A DNA stretch of 64,000 nucleotides from Planctomycetota bacterium (GTDB lineage: Bacteria; Planctomycetota; UBA1135; GCA-002686595), in NCBI GenBank assembly GCA_002683825.1, contig NYUD01000057.1, forward strand, positions 62,001-126,000. Reading direction: 5' to 3'. Every line of letters starts with the position of its first letter. The stretch's first letter is position 1. The notes beneath the pieces were generated by a model. It was not told the origin of the DNA. It made no database searches and was given only the letters and a program-made list of their open reading frames with translations. Below, piece by piece: positions 63,501-64,000 of the stretch. The position numbers and the translations under genes were made by a program.

Positions 63501-64000
63501 CGAGAAATCGGCTTGCGGTGACTTCGTCGAAGAGGTCTGTGTTGTATTCGAGCGACACCACCAAGCCGTCGTCGCGCTCTTCGGTGTAGAGCGCCAGATC
63601 GACCTTGGTCGTCTTGCTGTGGACCTCGCTTTCATTCAGAAAGCGGCTCGATCTCAGGCCGGACAGGTCCAGCGACTTGGTCAGGTAACGACGATGGTCG
63701 TACATCGTCTGGAAGATGGGCGTCGTTGCGAGGTTACGCTCGGGCTGCACCGCCTCCACGACGCGTTCGAAGGGAACGTTCTGGTGTTCGTAGGCCTCCA
63801 GAGCTCGATCGCGAACCGCCTCCAGGAAGCGACCGAAGGGCATGTCTTCCACGGCCTCTGCACGTACGACCAAGGTGTTCACGAAGAAGCCCGGCATGCG
63901 CTCCAACTCGGTCTTGTTCCGCGTCGAGACCGGGATTCCCACCGCGAGATCGGTTTGACCCGTCGTGCGGAAGAGCAGCGCCTGATAGGCTGCGAGCAAC
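57508..64000 (-). CDS. Non-ribosomal peptide synthetase, C-terminal part (C-A-T-C-A-T-TE), cut by window edge
   Basis: The visible 2164 codons read, from the edge, as the last part of a condensation domain (GFFVNTLVVR), A1 (about 195-700; YTSGSTGRPKGV, NCYGPTEATV, GELCIGGPGV), carrier T1 (FFALGGHSLAATI, Ser about 753), C2 with intact HHIAFDG (about 945), A2 (about 1265-1780), carrier T2 (FFELGGHSLMAVK, about 1810) and a type I thioesterase with GGHSFGG (about 1941). Stachelhaus residues read by eye are DALFAGCVIK-like for A1 and DALWLGCTFK-like for A2. The latter resembles valine-type codes, but this is tentative. The TE releases the finished peptide. Upstream modules lie outside the window. 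It is convergent with the FG-GAP gene. Confidence 0.95.
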   Translation of the reverse strand, partial: LLAAYQALLFRTTGQTDLAVGIPVSTRNKTELERMPGFFVNTLVVRAEAVEDMPFGRFLEAVRDRALEAYEHQNVPFERVVEAVQPERNLATTPIFQTMYDHRRYLTKSLDLSGLRSSRFLNESEVHSKTTKVDLALYTEERDDGLVVSLEYNTDLFDEVTASRFLEHFEVLLKAVVRNPDTQLGDLEVLTGEERELVVEQWNATAAPYPEHSTVHAIVAEWAEKAPDSIACVFGDKRVSYAELNRRANRLAQRLVELNVSPGEPVGLCVERSDELLVSLLGILKAGGAYLPLDPEYPEERIDFMLRDSGARVLVSQEELAKRLSSVDLFRVLVDLEADELAEQPAQAPDVDVDPNDPAYVIYTSGSTGRPKGVPCPHRGVLRLILGADWLELDETVRMIHLAPISFDASVLDIWGGLLVGGTIAPFPESRPDLELLRTEIQKHEINTLFLTTALFNAIVDEAPEMLADVRQVATGGEAMSLSHVRRAQEKLPHLRISNCYGPTEATVIATRWIVPHPLADSVRTCPIGIPTANTRTYVLDSNLRPVPIGVSGELCIGGPGVAAGYLNREELTAERFVDDPFQPDQGTKLYRTGDLVRWRNDGQLEFLGRNDDQVKILGHRIEPSEIENCIVSNEAVQQCLVVPRDCGGEKRLVAYLVIEPGASQVADDIIGYASEQLPDYMVPHAFCVLEEFPLTVGGKIDRKKLPELEIEEAGEEIEAPRNEVESLLVKQWSEVLGRERIGIREDFFALGGHSLAATILIARFKRIFGVAIPLVTFFRTRTIEKLALWIETERGDQACLPSIERSDAATEHPLSFNQYGLYYLQRLAPESPFYNVPVTIEIYGKLDREAFDRALGEIVQRHEPLRTTYALVDGEALQQVNECNDVQIEHLDLRGNEEMALVAATVNAVEKFGRTPLDLEDGPVFRALLIRTSETEQTLAINVHHIAFDGWSMDLLIEELGTLYEAFTRGEPSPLDPLPVRYSDFARWQRKHLRGDRWDSELEFWKQQLDGAPPTLDLPTDRPRPLLKSWHGKSVRHALDRALVPELRDLASREGATPYMLLLAGAQIVLSRYARAKDFVIGTPIAGRLRPEIEKSIGLFLNIVAIRCDMSGSPSFRELMGRTRERTLAAYAHQDFPFEALVEALSPERDLSVTPIYQVLFSLRAEKKTFESGGVIFESPKEIHTETSKTDLAITVDDDGRNLILDLTYDPALFRVETIRQLACHFENLLTMAVAAPDAPVDGLNMLTREEQSMLLEHWSGPVASYPREESIAELFRGQALQTPDATALVLGDTELTYAELNERSNQLAFQLVGSGVSPGDLVALCLDRSFEQVIAVLAILKAGAAYVPLDPSYPADRLSFMIRDSGSQVLLAHSHLLEELPPFPGQIIQLDKAREEIAEHPLGDLDDLANGDSLAYVMYTSGSTGRPKGVEVRQRSISRLIFEANYADLGPDCCMLLLAPLSFDASTLELWAPLLHGGKLVLCPESIPTPERLEQILVEHGVTTLWLTAALFNAIIDERPGAIASVRECLTGGEALSVPHIQRAYAALPPTTRIINCYGPTENTTFTCCHPIPRELPEDLLSIPIGKPITNSKVYVVDEHLQPVPIGVAGELLTGGDGLARGYLDRPKLNAAQFIENPFGDGTLYRTGDLVRWLPDGTIEFLGRNDDQVKIRGHRIELGEVQTMLCDHGGIQKAFVTVLDDSNTGKHLIAYVEPRPGQDLTSSELNSFLGQRLPDYMVPASINFVAEMPINKNGKVDRQALPKPLFESLTATDVAPISEVEQHLAELWKHILRIDNVTLHDDFFELGGHSLMAVKLVRDIKDVFGLEIPLSSLIGAPTLFEQGQLLHQGVGSSDASALVKIQPRGDRLPVFCVCSLGGTVLNQRPLAMRLGEEQPFYGLQAVDLEEELGRMAKVEDYAAHYIESIKSVQPNGPYMVGGHSFGGIVSYEIAQQLVRGGDEVSMLFILDSALPNLDSGVVDRIHSVLAFLRGLPHIPTEAWKQFKRDPEQFRRDLGQKLRLVGAKLSSRIRGPAHVRGLRQQPSESPVAPDSELFLRNSGLQTGDIVEMSHWPENNRRIAERHYKAVLAYEPMPYPGSVTLFRSRFQSPFLGLGYQMGWDRVALGGVDVQPVPGGHLSVLQPPHVDALAWRMKVLVESTRNAA

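Noticed and set aside
1..64000. CRISPR arrays, tRNA or rRNA genes, transposases and prophage
   Set aside because: No regularly spaced repeats, no tRNA-like cloverleaf with CCA-type ends, no rRNA core sequence and no transposase, integrase or structural phage protein were recognised on reading through the window and its open frames.

Overview
The window is a GC-rich stretch from a Gram-negative bacterium with an outer membrane: it encodes outer-membrane barrels, lipoproteins, a Wza-type export protein and a Wzc-type polysaccharide co-polymerase. Several gene types here (an ECF sigma factor beside a TPR serine/threonine kinase, ASPIC/UnbV FG-GAP proteins, DUF3524 glycosyltransferase, KorAB, head-GIN lipoprotein, multiheme lipoprotein cytochromes) are typical of Myxococcota and other former Deltaproteobacteria, but the species cannot be fixed from the sequence alone. 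No rRNA, tRNA, CRISPR array, phage or insertion sequence was recognised.

Layout. 1-3.8 kb (minus): an operon of a five-heme lipoprotein cytochrome, an outer-membrane barrel lipoprotein and the start of a membrane-anchored multiheme cytochrome, which looks like a trans-envelope electron conduit. 4-19 kb: housekeeping and accessory genes (dNTPase, methyltransferase, acyl-CoA dehydrogenase, queuosine-tRNA mannosyltransferase-like protein, head-GIN lipoprotein, DUF2203 protein, ECF sigma/Ser-Thr kinase pair, barrel protein, carboxylesterase, M20 amidohydrolase, CPXCG protein, CysQ, FIST sensor) and one 500-bp gene-free stretch rich in inverted repeats. 19.5-22.3 kb: korAB. 22.4-25 kb (minus): a small conserved-looking protein and a membrane glycosyltransferase with TPRs.

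25.2-42.4 kb (plus): a hybrid histidine kinase ending in an HPt domain, followed by a Wzx/Wzy-type exopolysaccharide cluster: Wza-like, Wzc-like, flippase, polymerase/ligase, two sulfotransferases, GT4, GT2, a WecG/TagA-type transferase and an initiating sugar transferase. Two receiver domains sit inside the cluster, one free-standing and one fused to the WecG/TagA glycosyltransferase; they are natural candidates for the phosphorelay begun by the HPt kinase. 42.6-43.3 kb: mnmD-like methyltransferase.

43.4-57.5 kb: a region dominated by FG-GAP/ASPIC-UnbV proteins. The most notable is 43427-46687: two reading frames in the same phase are separated by one UGA exactly where relatives carry a Cys in a DLC-x-x-FWR motif. 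A perfect 6-bp hairpin with a GGUC loop lies at the spacing of a bacterial SECIS element, and the downstream part continues the family and ends in a CxxC thioredoxin-like domain. I interpret it as a candidate selenoprotein. Two further TPR + FG-GAP/UnbV gene pairs, a sulfatase-like protein, a UvrD/PcrA helicase and a TerY-like VWA protein complete the region.

57.5-64 kb (minus): the terminal part of a non-ribosomal peptide synthetase (C-A-T-C-A-T-TE), truncated by the window edge.
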